Source: Nodosilinea sp. FACHB-141
GTDB taxonomy: Bacteria; Cyanobacteriota; Cyanobacteriia; Phormidesmidales; Phormidesmidaceae
Length of the DNA: 64,000 nucleotides
Assembly (NCBI RefSeq): GCF_014696135.1
Contig: NZ_JACJPP010000011.1
Span: forward strand, 823,197 to 887,196
Direction of reading: 5' to 3'
Below are positions 15,427 to 23,603 of the stretch, one piece after another; position 1 is the first letter of the stretch; each line of letters begins with the position of its first letter. The position numbers and the translations under genes are program-made. The notes under the pieces are model-generated. The model had not been told where the DNA came from. It saw only the letters and a program-made list of their open reading frames with translations, and did not search any database.

Positions 15427-16340
15427 CTAGCCCATGGCTGTGATGCTTGGTAGTCCTAGACGAGGTGCGGTGCTGGCTCGCGACAGCAACCAAGTGCTGG
15501 GCAAAAGCGTTGGCCCCTTGGGCCGGTCCTTGACCATCGCCTCTTTCCTACCTTGCTTGTTATAGATCAACCTCACCGTCTCACTCCCCGCCACCAGCAT
15601 CAGCGTCACCTCCTTCGCACAACGTCCATCTCGCAAAGCCCGCTGCGCCACCGTTAGCTCCAACTGAGCCGACGACACCCCCTCAGAATAGTGATGCCAC
15701 AGCGCCAGAAGCCGTTCCCTTGAGTTCACCTGTGTCGGTTCCGGGTTTAGCCCCCTTGGCTCTTGTTCAACCGTTCTTCCAATCGTTCTAACGACGCGAT
15801 CAACTGTTGCTGCAAGGCCAACTCGGTCTTGAGCTGCCCGTTCCAACTGCTCAAAGCCGCAATTAACAACCGCAACTGCTCCTGCAAGGTCGCCTGCGCA
15901 TCGGAGGAGGTCTCGTCGCTGACGATACGCTGCAATTGCTCGACCAAGCACCCCAAGCTTTGGTTCCAGTGCTGCGGCCACATCGCCAAATCCTCGCCCA
16001 AGGTCTGGACGTGGTCTTCGAGGTGCAGCACCCGTTGCGTGTTCACGCAAATCTCGGCCCGCAGCGGCTCTAAGCTGCTCTGCAACACGCTGGCCAGTAC
16101 GCTCTCCCACTGCTCAAAGACTGTATGAATTGGGCCGTGCTCCAGTTCATACAGTCTTTTACGAACCGTGCCCCGATTCCACTCCAACTCTCGTTCGGCT
16201 TGAACGCTTCCCCCACGACCCAGCGATTGAACCACTTGTGCCATAAATTGTCGGCGCTCTGCTCCTTTCAGCCGGGTCGCGATGTCTTTCAACAACACCT
16301 TGAGGCTATCGGTTAACGTTAGAGGGGCACCATCCATCAT
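15427..16340 (-). pseudogene. Chimeric transposase-like fragment with frameshift
   Basis: The intact part (16340-15747, 197 aa) starts with a transposase-type helical N terminus: LKDIATRLKGAERRQFMAQV, then ERELEWNRGTVRKRLYELEH, as in the DNA-binding start of several cyanobacterial transposases. From about residue 75 it changes into a coiled coil (LEERLNKSQGG end) unlike a DDE domain. After its stop, a different minus frame carries convincing protein (VNSRERLLALWHHYSEGVSS, then QRALRDGRCAKEVTLMLVAG) down to 15427; this resembles plasmid or mobilisation-associated proteins by memory only. Together it looks like a fused and frame-shifted mobile gene. Upstream parts of that second frame (to 16110) are shadow, not gene. 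Confidence 0.55.
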
Positions 16341-16973
16341 CTGAGCGGAAGAATAAGACTAATCCCTCCCAATCTAATGGATGTCTATTTACTTGGGCTA
16401 CCTTAGCGAACTGAGTACCAGGAGCGGTTAGCAATTTTGCTCTTCAGGAAAACGACACTTAATTTGAGAAAAACATTCAAAGGAATAAACGACCTTTATC
16501 TTGCGAAAGCAGACTTTGCGACATCGTTTGTGCGAATCAAGAAAATATCGTTAATTTACAGGTATATCGCCAAAGGCCTTGCCGTGATTGGCTTTGAGAT
16601 GGTTAAATGCTGAGGAAACTAATCTGCGAATCGCGACATTTAGCGTGCGAACGTACATCGTCGCTAACAGATTGGCGTCGCGTTTTTTCGGTTGAGGTCT
16701 TCAATAGCCGAAAGACAGCTTTGCTAAAATTTTTAATAGGTCAAGCCTAGGACGACACGGTTGTGCGAAAAAAGCCCCTGTCTGTGTGGCATAAATTTTA
16801 ACGTGCAAATGCTCCTACGAAGTATTAGGGATGAATGGGACTTGGGGATTTAGATGCGCTATGGGGTGCTGCTAGGCCAAAAGTCTCAGAAAAAGGCGTT
16901 AGTATGAGCCTCATATAAGACAACTGCTTTTTTTTCTATTTAAATTCACAATTTAGGATTCTCTTTTTACGGT
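16341..16973. other. Intergenic region with motif array, otherwise no gene
   Basis: No open frame with recognisable protein. The stretch is A+T-rich and contains the 19-bp motif array listed separately. A TTTTTTTCTATTTAAATTCA region at 16929-16948 may hold the promoter of the NACHT gene; I could not fix a -10/-35 pair. Confidence 0.5.
16452..16769 (+). repeat. Array of five 19-bp direct motifs, possible Tn7-like transposon end
   Basis: Five matches to RCGACM-N6-KTGMGAA in one orientation: 16452-16470, 16489-16507, 16518-16536, 16633-16651 and, with a 5-base spacer, 16752-16769. The fourth is followed by CGTACA (16652-16657); read on the minus strand this is TGTACGTTCGCA and then a TGTCGC half-site, the form of TnsB-site arrays at the ends of cyanobacterial Tn7-like (CAST type V-K) elements (TGTACA termini in ShCAST). 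No transposase or cas gene of that kind is in the window. The last site lies beyond the presumed terminus, which weakens the simple model. Confidence 0.45.
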
Positions 16974-19292
16974 ATGGCCAAGCGATCGCTAAAGGCCTCC
17001 CCCGCTGGCATTCAGCGGGCTAAGCGGGCGTTTGCGCTCAAGGGGTGGACTCAGGAAAATTTGGCCGGGGAGGTGAACCTCAAAACTCGGCAGCCGATCT
17101 GGCGGTTTTTTACTGGTCGTCCGGTCGATCGCCAAATTTTTGTGGAAGTTTGTCAAGTTTTAGACCTCGACTGGCGAGAGGTTGCCGCCGATCCGCCCGC
17201 CGACTTTTCGGAGCCAGGAGAGTCGCTGGGGCCGCGCCCGCTGACGGTGGACGAACTGGTGGCAGAGGTGCGATCGCAGCACTACGACACGATTCAGCAC
17301 CAGTGCGGCATTCTGCAATTGCTCGATATTGGCCATCCGGTCAACATTGATGACATCTATGTCGAAGTCAACATTCTCCAAGCCGTCGCTAACCAGCAGT
17401 GGCTAGAGATTGCTGAGCTCAATAGTCTAGCCCCCACCGAGTTTGACCGGGTGGGGCTAGGGGATATTGACCAGCCCCAGATTTCTGGTGTGGAAGCGGT
17501 TAAAACCCATGGCAAGCTGCGGGTGCTGGGTAAGCCGGGGGTGGGCAAAACCACTTTTTTGCAGCACTTGGCCGTGCAGTGTAACCAGGGCGAGTTTGCC
17601 CCCGAGCAGATACCCCTGTTCATTGTTCTGCGAGAGTTTGCCGAAGCAGCCAAACGCCAGGGCGACTTTAGCCTATTCAGCTACATTCACCAAACCCTAC
17701 TCACTGCTGGCATTGCCGACCCTGCCCAGCTCGAAATGCTGCTTACCGAGGGGCGAGTGCTGATGCTAATGGACGGCATAGATGAGGTGCTGAATCAGGA
17801 CATCAACGCCGTTATTCGAGAGATTCGCACTTTTTCAGACCGGTACCACCGCAATCGGTATGTGGTGTCGTGCCGCACGGCGGCTCAAAAGCTGGCCCTG
17901 CACGGCTTTACTGATGTAGAAATTGCCCCCTTCAGCCAGACGCAGATTGCCACTTTTGCCCAAAAGTGGTTTGTCGCCCTGGGTAAAGCGGCCACCCCCC
18001 AGGGCGAAGCCAGGGCGATGGCATTTGTTACAAAGCTTGAGCAGCCCGAAAACTGGCAGTTTCGTCAGCTAGTGGTGACGCCCCTATTTTTGCACCTGGC
18101 TTGCTGGGTGTTTCAGGCGGAAGGGCAGTTCCCCAGCAAGCGCACGGCCTTTTATAAACAGGGCCTCGACCTGCTGCTAGGCAAGTGGGATGAGACCAAA
18201 GGCGTTGAGCGCGACAGTATTTACCGGGAGTTTTTGCTGCCCCAAAAAATGAAGCTGCTGAGTCAGCTGGCCGCTGTCACCTTTGAGCAGGGGCAATACT
18301 TTTTTGAGCAGCGCACCATCGAGCAATACATCGAAGACTACCTGCAAAACCTCCCTGGAAATGCCCTCGAACCGGAAGAACTCCAGCTCGAAAGCGAGGC
18401 GATGCTGAAGGCGATCGAGGCCCAGCACGGGCTGCTGATCGAGCGGGCGCGGGGCATTTTTTCGTTCTCGTATCTGGCGTTTCAAGAATATTTGACGGCG
18501 CGCAAAATTGTCGCCACCCACAATCTGCGGGCGCTGGAGCAGGCGCTGGGGGGGCTGGTTAGTCACATCACCGACCCTCACTGGCATGAGGTGTTTTTGC
18601 TCACCGCTGCTATGTTGCGCAGCGCCGACTCGCTGGTGCAGCTGATGAAACAGGAGATCGATGCTCTGGTGGCCCAAGACCCCCACCTGCAAGATTTTTT
18701 GATGTGGGCCAGCCGGAAATCTCAGACTATTCCCCCTAAGCCCAAGCTGGCCACTACCCGCGCCTTTTATTTGGCCATGGCCCAAAGCCCACACACCGCC
18801 GACCAGTTTGCCCTGGCTAGCACCCTTGATCAGGGAATTTTTTTAGATGCTGCCCTAGAAAACCTGCTGGTAGAGTTTGCCGTCGATCGCAGCCAAGATT
18901 TTGCCTATGTACACGCCTGTAGTGAGGCGCTCAGCAATATTATGGTCATGGTGCTCGATGCCGGATTTTATAAGTCGCTCCAGCAGCTGAAGGATCAGCT
19001 GCCCGCCTCGCACCAGAGCCAGGAGCGGTTACAAGCCTGGTGGCAAGACAGCTACCCGGTCTGGGTCGAGCAGGTTAAACATTCGATTATCGAATATCGC
19101 AATATTCACCACCCCTGGCAGTTTAGCCCTGAGCAAGAGCAGGTGCTAAAGCGCTACTACGACGCCAACCAGCTGCTGGTGGATTGTTTGAACAGCAACT
19201 GTGAAGTGACCGAAACTATTCGGCAGGAGATTGAAGCGACGCTGCTGCTACCTCAGAAGGAGCTGGAGGAGCGGGAGTGGCAGAGGGAGTAG
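16974..19292 (+). CDS. NACHT-family STAND NTPase with N-terminal HTH-like domain
   Basis: 772 aa. Residues ~10-70: a helical, HTH-like region (AKRAFALKGWTQENLAGEVN, then PIWRFFTGRPVDRQIF) typical of cyanobacterial NACHT proteins. Residues ~95-175: linker helices. NACHT core: Walker A GKPGVGKTTF at ~186-195, Walker B RVLMLMDGIDEV at ~261-272, sensor RYVVSCRTA at ~295-303. The C-terminal half is all-helical, with NACHT-associated LLIERARGIFSFSYLAFQEY around 488-507 and a terminal helical domain. Bacterial NACHT proteins of this architecture (bNACHT) protect against phage by oligomerising on a trigger; that role here is inferred. The gene stands alone, next to mobile-DNA relics. Confidence 0.85.
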   Translation: MAKRSLKASPAGIQRAKRAFALKGWTQENLAGEVNLKTRQPIWRFFTGRPVDRQIFVEVCQVLDLDWREVAADPPADFSEPGESLGPRPLTVDELVAEVRSQHYDTIQHQCGILQLLDIGHPVNIDDIYVEVNILQAVANQQWLEIAELNSLAPTEFDRVGLGDIDQPQISGVEAVKTHGKLRVLGKPGVGKTTFLQHLAVQCNQGEFAPEQIPLFIVLREFAEAAKRQGDFSLFSYIHQTLLTAGIADPAQLEMLLTEGRVLMLMDGIDEVLNQDINAVIREIRTFSDRYHRNRYVVSCRTAAQKLALHGFTDVEIAPFSQTQIATFAQKWFVALGKAATPQGEARAMAFVTKLEQPENWQFRQLVVTPLFLHLACWVFQAEGQFPSKRTAFYKQGLDLLLGKWDETKGVERDSIYREFLLPQKMKLLSQLAAVTFEQGQYFFEQRTIEQYIEDYLQNLPGNALEPEELQLESEAMLKAIEAQHGLLIERARGIFSFSYLAFQEYLTARKIVATHNLRALEQALGGLVSHITDPHWHEVFLLTAAMLRSADSLVQLMKQEIDALVAQDPHLQDFLMWASRKSQTIPPKPKLATTRAFYLAMAQSPHTADQFALASTLDQGIFLDAALENLLVEFAVDRSQDFAYVHACSEALSNIMVMVLDAGFYKSLQQLKDQLPASHQSQERLQAWWQDSYPVWVEQVKHSIIEYRNIHHPWQFSPEQEQVLKRYYDANQLLVDCLNSNCEVTETIRQEIEATLLLPQKELEEREWQRE

Positions 19293-19420
19293 GGAGTAGG
19301 GAGTAGGAAGTGGGGGTGGATGGGTGGATGGGTTGTTGAGGAAGGTGAGGGGATAAGGAAGATGAGGAAGGTGAGGAAGGTGAGGGGGACGGGAAGGCGG
19401 TAGGGAAAATATGAGAATTA
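19293..19420 (+). repeat. G-rich low-complexity tract
   Basis: Runs of GAGTAGG and AGGAAGGTGAGG and related heptamers directly follow the NACHT stop codon (19290-19410). Consecutive GGG blocks would allow G-quadruplex formation. Such short tandem purine repeats are common in cyanobacterial intergenic DNA; no function is assigned. Confidence 0.7.
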
Positions 19421-19869
19421 GATACATTTTTGATTAAATCAAACGATTGAAACAGGGCTTAAACGGTAGTTCAATCACAGCTGCGACATAATTTAGATAA
19501 CCGCTACATCAACCGCAAAACCGTGAAAAGATTGGCCATGCCACGCTCGATTGGCAAACAGTCAAATAGCGACTTGTGTGTGAAGCTGGTTTTGGTCCTG
19601 GCGATCGCCGCAGCTGGGTCTTTAGAAGGTCTCGGCGTGATTAAGGTTATGCCTGGCTTTAGGAAGTAGCGACTGCGTTTAGAACACCCAATTCTACTAA
19701 CCCCCTTACTGTGGGGGCTAGGGGATCAGTATCTCAGCAGTAGATAAGTTCTTCGTGAGTAGGTCTGATCCCCTCATGTTTCTCAGCAAAAGTTTTGGTT
19801 ATTAACCCTTCTTAAAAAGGGAACATGTTTCGTTTAGTTAATATCCCTTTAAGAAAGGACTTCTACACC
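19421..19869. other. Intergenic region, no gene supported
   Basis: Contains a possible 43-codon frame at 19538-19669 (ATG) without recognisable homology, and a CCCCC-TTACTGT-GGGGG hairpin (about 19701-19717). The region 19800-19869 carries an AAAGGA ribosome site 10 bases before the ATG at 19870. Otherwise nothing seen. Confidence 0.4.
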
Positions 19870-20265
19870 ATGCTTAAAAGTAGAGACATGATCGACAAAA
19901 CCATCGTCTCCTACGACGCTGGAGAAAAAAACGAAACTGTCCAGCTCACTAACGAGCGCCTTCAGCACCTAGGTCGCTATGCCAGCGAAATCACCAGCCA
20001 GCCTCTGCATGGCTTGGGCCGTACCACAGCGATCGCCCTGACCAGTGCCATCCTTGACCCAGCGGCGCAAAAGGCTTTTGTCACCGGCAAAGTTCCCCAT
20101 CGTGAGGTGCTCACTCTGAGGGGCGGCTTGTTTGCGCTAGAGGGGCAGCCCATCACCCGTGAAATCGCCGATGCTGCTGCTGCCATAGGCATTTTAGACA
20201 ACCTTTACCGCGCCGTAGGGGGCAGTTGGACAGTGCCCGCAAGGTTGGATAAGGCTGGAGAATAG
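19870..20265 (+). CDS. Hypothetical protein upstream of the ApcA-like gene
   Basis: 131 aa from the ATG at 19870, chosen because AAAGGA lies 10 bases upstream; a longer frame from 19825 adds 15 unconserved residues. Contains SKDMIDKTIVSYDAGEKNE-like start, then LTNERLQHLGRYASEITSQP and GRTTAIALTSAILDPAAQKA, and near the end REIADAAAAIGILDNLYRAV. It is compact and mostly helical with no membrane segment. I do not recognise a family. It lies 323 bases before the allophycocyanin-like gene on the same strand and might share its expression. Confidence 0.6.
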   Translation: MLKSRDMIDKTIVSYDAGEKNETVQLTNERLQHLGRYASEITSQPLHGLGRTTAIALTSAILDPAAQKAFVTGKVPHREVLTLRGGLFALEGQPITREIADAAAAIGILDNLYRAVGGSWTVPARLDKAGE

Positions 20266-20587
20266 AAAAGCGAAAAAATGCTTGGTAGGATTGAACCCTG
20301 AAATTTTGGTCGCCTTTACTCCAGATTTCACCCGCTACAGCTTTATGCGTATTAATGACAAATTTATACCTCAAGCAATCTAAGTTTACTGAAGTTTTTG
20401 CCCAGCTCCTAGTCTCAATCAATTCACACATGAAATAAAACCTCTGTCTACCACGATCGTAAGAGAGGTTCCGACGAGCTTTCCCGCACTTCCATGTCAG
20501 CTTCATCCCTCAATTATTAGATACGTCCATATTGAGCTGTCGCAAGATCAAGCTGTCCGTGGTTAAGCAGATTAAGAGGGTGATCAA
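20266..20587. other. Intergenic region before the ApcA-like gene
   Basis: 322 bases with no supported gene; A+T-rich stretches around 20340-20460 and a GGGTGATCAAGTG ribosome-type sequence just before the start at 20588. It presumably carries the promoter of the phycobiliprotein gene. A minus-strand frame here has no recognisable content. Confidence 0.4.
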
Positions 20588-21073
20588 GTGAGCATTGTTA
20601 AAACATTAATTGTTAATGCCGATACCGAATGCCGCTACCTCACCCCAGGGGAAGCAGAGCAGATCAAGATTTTTGCCGCCAGCGGTGCTCGGCGAGTGCG
20701 GCTAGTGCAGTCATTGGCCGACGGCCGCGATCGCATCGTTAAACAGGCGGCTAACCAACTCTTTCAAAACCGCCCCGACTTAGTTGCTCCTGGCGGCAAC
20801 GCCTACGGCAAAGACATGACCGCCACCTGCCTACGCGATATGGACTATTACCTGCGCCTGGTCAGCTACGGGGTCGCCGCCGGAGACACCACTCCCCTAG
20901 AAGAGATTGGTGTGATTGGCGTGCGCCAAATGTATAACTCCCTCGGCACCCCAATGGAAGGAATAGCTGAAAGTATTCGCGCTATGAAAACCTTCGCGAT
21001 CGCCCTCTTATCTGCTGAAGATAACAGTGAGGTCGGCGCTTATTTCGACTACCTGATTCGGGTATTTGAGTAG
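20588..21073 (+). CDS. Allophycocyanin alpha-subunit-like phycobiliprotein (ApcA paralogue)
   Basis: 161 aa, the usual length of ApcA. It follows the ApcA pattern: [28 protein letters not shown]-like [39 protein letters not shown] and [20 protein letters not shown]. The chromophore-binding cysteine is C81 (ATCLRD). It differs from standard ApcA at many surface positions (for example [20 protein letters not shown]) and has no apcB beside it, as core apc genes do. It is closer to ApcA than to ApcD. It could be a paralogue used under special light or stress, or a free photosensor. It starts with GTG (GTGAGCATTG) 3 bases after an AAG-rich region. Confidence 0.9.
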   Translation: MSIVKTLIVNADTECRYLTPGEAEQIKIFAASGARRVRLVQSLADGRDRIVKQAANQLFQNRPDLVAPGGNAYGKDMTATCLRDMDYYLRLVSYGVAAGDTTPLEEIGVIGVRQMYNSLGTPMEGIAESIRAMKTFAIALLSAEDNSEVGAYFDYLIRVFE

Positions 21074-21098
21074 GCCAACTCACCTGAACGGATAATTT

Positions 21099-21305
21099 AT
21101 GACTACCCCCCTTGCTCAATCGGTTTCTACTCTGGAGAAAGTCAGCGCGATCGCTCAAAGGCGATCTGTGGGGGTTAGACAATCGTGCCCCTGCTGCTCA
21201 AATACACCGCTTCGCCATGCCCGATCGAACCAGGTGTATTGGCGCTGTAGCCATTGCCATCAAGCTATGCCTTTATTGGGAGATGCGGTAGCGTTTATGG
21301 TCTAG
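21099..21305 (+). CDS. Small zinc-ribbon protein
   Basis: 68 aa. Cysteines C30, C32/C33 and C50, C53 in SCPCCSN and RCSHCHQAM form a likely zinc ribbon between a leader of ~25 residues and a short hydrophobic tail. No enzyme family recognised. It lies 25 bases after the ApcA-like gene on the same strand, so the two may be cotranscribed; cyanobacterial genes of this size beside phycobiliproteins have occasionally regulatory roles, but that is speculation. Confidence 0.6.
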   Translation: MTTPLAQSVSTLEKVSAIAQRRSVGVRQSCPCCSNTPLRHARSNQVYWRCSHCHQAMPLLGDAVAFMV

Positions 21306-21365
21306 GTCGATCAGCATTTTTCGGCGATTTTTGCACTTTGGTTGTTTATTATAGAGGGCAATAGC

Positions 21366-21806
21366 ATGTCTGCTTCGAGCCAAGTTCTTTCAAATCCTGG
21401 TCTACTCAAGGATGTTCAGATACTTGTCGTTGACAATGATGCTGACAGCCGATATCTTTACGAAGTTTTGTTTGAGATTTGCGGTGCACAGGTAACACCT
21501 GTTGAATCGATCGCCGACGCCATAGCTCTTTTAGACGATTTGGTCCCCGATATTCTAATCTGTGAATCTAGTTTTTTTAATGAAGATACATTATCGCTGG
21601 TTCAAAGAATTAAAGCCGTGGCTTTAGATCGAGAGCAGACGATCCCCATTCTTGTAGTTTCTGCTTATTATCTGGCCAAATTTGTCCAAGAAATGTTTCC
21701 AGTAGTTGAAGACTACTTGCTCAAACCTATCGATGTTGAGAAATTAGTTGACGAAGTTTGGCGTTTAGTTCGTCTAGCAAAATTAACCGAAAAAACTAGC
21801 ATTTAA
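21366..21806 (+). CDS. Single-domain receiver protein with Glu at the phospho-acceptor site
   Basis: 146 aa from the ATG at 21366 (a longer frame from 21342 has a poorer start). Receiver fold: ILVVDNDADSRYLYEVLFE, PDILICESSFF, PILVVSAYYLAK and DYLLKPIDVEKL. The acidic cluster reads D23-N24-D25 where most receivers have two adjacent acidic residues, and the residue aligned with the phospho-acceptor aspartate is E67 (PDILICE); Ser99 and Lys120 are kept. Glu can mimic phosphorylation, so the protein may signal without a kinase. No output domain. It is 36 bases after a small gene and close to the apcA-like gene. Confidence 0.85.
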   Translation: MSASSQVLSNPGLLKDVQILVVDNDADSRYLYEVLFEICGAQVTPVESIADAIALLDDLVPDILICESSFFNEDTLSLVQRIKAVALDREQTIPILVVSAYYLAKFVQEMFPVVEDYLLKPIDVEKLVDEVWRLVRLAKLTEKTSI

Positions 21807-22134
21807 GATTGGGTTATGAAACATAAGGATAGTGCAAAGCAGCTTACTGCTAATGTGTAGCCGTAGAATAATTTGCTCCTGAAGAGAGCAAGGCCAACTA
21901 TACTCTCAGCCCTTCGGCTCGAAAAAAAGAGCCAAAGAAGCCTCTAAAGTCTTCTCCCAAAAGAGGGATATATGGGTAAAAGCTCCCTATATTTTAGACA
22001 GCCAAGTTCAATTGAACTGTGTATGTTAAATGTAAAAATTAACTACATTATCAAACAAAACATGCATTTACTTAGACAGCCTGGTGGAAAGCTTATAGGT
22101 AATCATCTACGTTCAATATGATCCCCTAAAAGCT
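21807..22134. other. Intergenic region, no gene
   Basis: A+T-rich, with GGCTC-GAAAAAAA-GAGCC forming a short hairpin near 21916-21933, possibly a terminator of the receiver gene. A TATAAT-like motif was not clear. No open frame with support. Confidence 0.35.
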
Positions 22135-22416
22135 ATGTCCTATATACTTTCTTTGTTAAAGTCAAAGTTGCCTAATCAGTTAAGAGGCGAAGTTTCTTCG
22201 TCCATCCTTTGTTATTACATTAATGACACGACAGATATACAAATTATTCGGGTGGTAAGTGAGGCGATATACCGTTTCGAACGCATTGTCTTTCCAGAGG
22301 AGAGAGTTCTGTTCGAGGCTTCTTTAGAATCTTACCTAGAAATTCATTCGCCTTCTCCCAATGGGGCTCGAATAACTCGATCTGAGTGCAGAACCTTTCA
22401 AGTAAGTGAGGGATAG
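22135..22416 (+). CDS. DUF1830 domain protein
   Basis: 93 aa, cyanobacteria-specific DUF1830. Visible pattern: SSSILCYYINDTTDIQIIRV, then AIYRFERIVFPEERVLFEAS and LESYLEIHSPSPNGARITRS. The family is small and of unknown function; it often appears as a late or stress-responsive protein. Length is at the family norm. The gene runs convergently into the PAS-GGDEF gene, 50 bases apart. Confidence 0.85.
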   Translation: MSYILSLLKSKLPNQLRGEVSSSILCYYINDTTDIQIIRVVSEAIYRFERIVFPEERVLFEASLESYLEIHSPSPNGARITRSECRTFQVSEG

Positions 22417-22466
22417 AGCAATAACTCTAGCTGTTGCAAACGTCTGTGGGTTTAGGGCCGCTACAA

Positions 22467-23603
22467 CTACTGGCTTCCCTGGCTTTGTTCACCATCGTCA
22501 AGGCATTTGATGGTCAACCCCGGTTGGTAAAAACGGTAGGTATTGCGGCCCTGGTTTTTGGCCTGGTAGAGAGCGTGGTCGGCATGGCGCAGCAGAGTAG
22601 TAGGGTCGGTGCCATCCTGGGGAAAGAGGGCGATGCCGATGCTGGTGCCAATGTGCAGCTGGTGGTCATCAATTTCGAAGGCGAGTTCCAGGCTTTCTAA
22701 AATGCGATCGCAGGTGCGCCCTACCGAGTCTGCCGCAGTGAGCCGAGAGAGCACCAAAACAAACTCATCACCACCCCAGCGCACCAGCAGGTCTTCGCTG
22801 CGCAGGCATTGGGCCAAGCGCTCGGCCACCCGGTGCAGCATTTGGTCGCCCACCTCGTGGCCCAGGCTGTCGTTGACGTCTTTGAATTTGTCGAGGTCTA
22901 AAAAGGCCACCGCCACCTGAGTCTGTTGGCGATCGGCCTGGGCCAGCACCTTGGGCAGGTAAGTGTCGAGAAAAGCGCGATTGGGCAGACCGGTAAGCCG
23001 GTCGTAGAAGGCCTGGTAGTGAATTCTGGCCTCGGCCTGCTTTTTTTCAGTAATGTCTCGCACCAGCCAGCGCAGGTGTGATTCGCGGCCCTCGCGGCTG
23101 ATGGAGACAGTAATGGCCACATCAATATCCGGGCCCTCCCGAGGCAAAAGCTTGGTTTCCCAAGCTTTTTTAGGCAACGCCTGGGCGGCGCGGCTGAGCT
23201 GGGCCAACATGGCGTAGAAGGCGCGGCGGTGCTTAATCGGTAGAAACAGCACCATGGGTTTGCCCACCAGCGACTCCTGGGGCTGGCGCAGCATGGCTGC
23301 GATCGCCACATTGCCCGCCTGGATAATGCCCTTGGTATCAGTTACCAGGTAACCATCGGGGGCGAGGTTAAAGAGGTCTTGGTAACGCTGGCGCTCGATT
23401 TCCAGCTGCTGGCGATAGTCAGCCAAGGCTTGATTTTGCTGAATTAACTCTTCGTGGGCGGTGCGCAGCTCTTCGAGCACTAGGCTGAGGTCGTCTAGGG
23501 CCAGGGCCAGCAGCTCGGGCTGAATAGGCGACGCGCTGGCGTGCTGGTGCAGCAGTAGTGCCCGCTGCTGTACGGCATCAATGCGCTTAAACATGAGATT
23601 CAC
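22467..23603 (-). CDS. PAS-GGDEF diguanylate cyclase
   Basis: 378 aa. N-terminal helical region and coiled coil (~1-75), PAS domain (~75-200; APDGYLVTDTKGIIQAGNVA), C-terminal GGDEF (~215-360; YDRLTGLPNRAFLDTYLPKV and RWGGDEFVLVLSRL). The catalytic GGDEF and the inhibitory RxxD site (RSED, five residues before) are intact, so it should make c-di-GMP with product feedback. Its ATG overlaps the stop of the upstream PAS gene (ATGA at 23600-23603), so the pair is coupled. The first ~170 residues are clearly similar to that upstream protein, a tandem duplication. Confidence 0.93.
   Translation of the reverse strand: MNLMFKRIDAVQQRALLLHQHASASPIQPELLALALDDLSLVLEELRTAHEELIQQNQALADYRQQLEIERQRYQDLFNLAPDGYLVTDTKGIIQAGNVAIAAMLRQPQESLVGKPMVLFLPIKHRRAFYAMLAQLSRAAQALPKKAWETKLLPREGPDIDVAITVSISREGRESHLRWLVRDITEKKQAEARIHYQAFYDRLTGLPNRAFLDTYLPKVLAQADRQQTQVAVAFLDLDKFKDVNDSLGHEVGDQMLHRVAERLAQCLRSEDLLVRWGGDEFVLVLSRLTAADSVGRTCDRILESLELAFEIDDHQLHIGTSIGIALFPQDGTDPTTLLRHADHALYQAKNQGRNTYRFYQPGLTIKCLDDGEQSQGSQ

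Noticed and set aside
15427..16110. 227-aa minus frame overlapping the transposase-like fragment
   Set aside because: Its upstream half is Arg/Ala/Gly-rich and runs antiparallel in phase with the real frame, as shadows do; only the part after about 15750 looks coding, so it is described inside the pseudogene.
17045..18794. Several long frames on both strands across the NACHT gene, up to 205 aa
   Set aside because: They have no motif, follow the codon bias of the NACHT gene in another phase, and lack ribosome sites.
19538..19669. 43-codon plus-strand frame upstream of the ApcA-like block
   Set aside because: It has a plausible hydrophobic centre but no recognised family, no ribosome site and no neighbours that need it.
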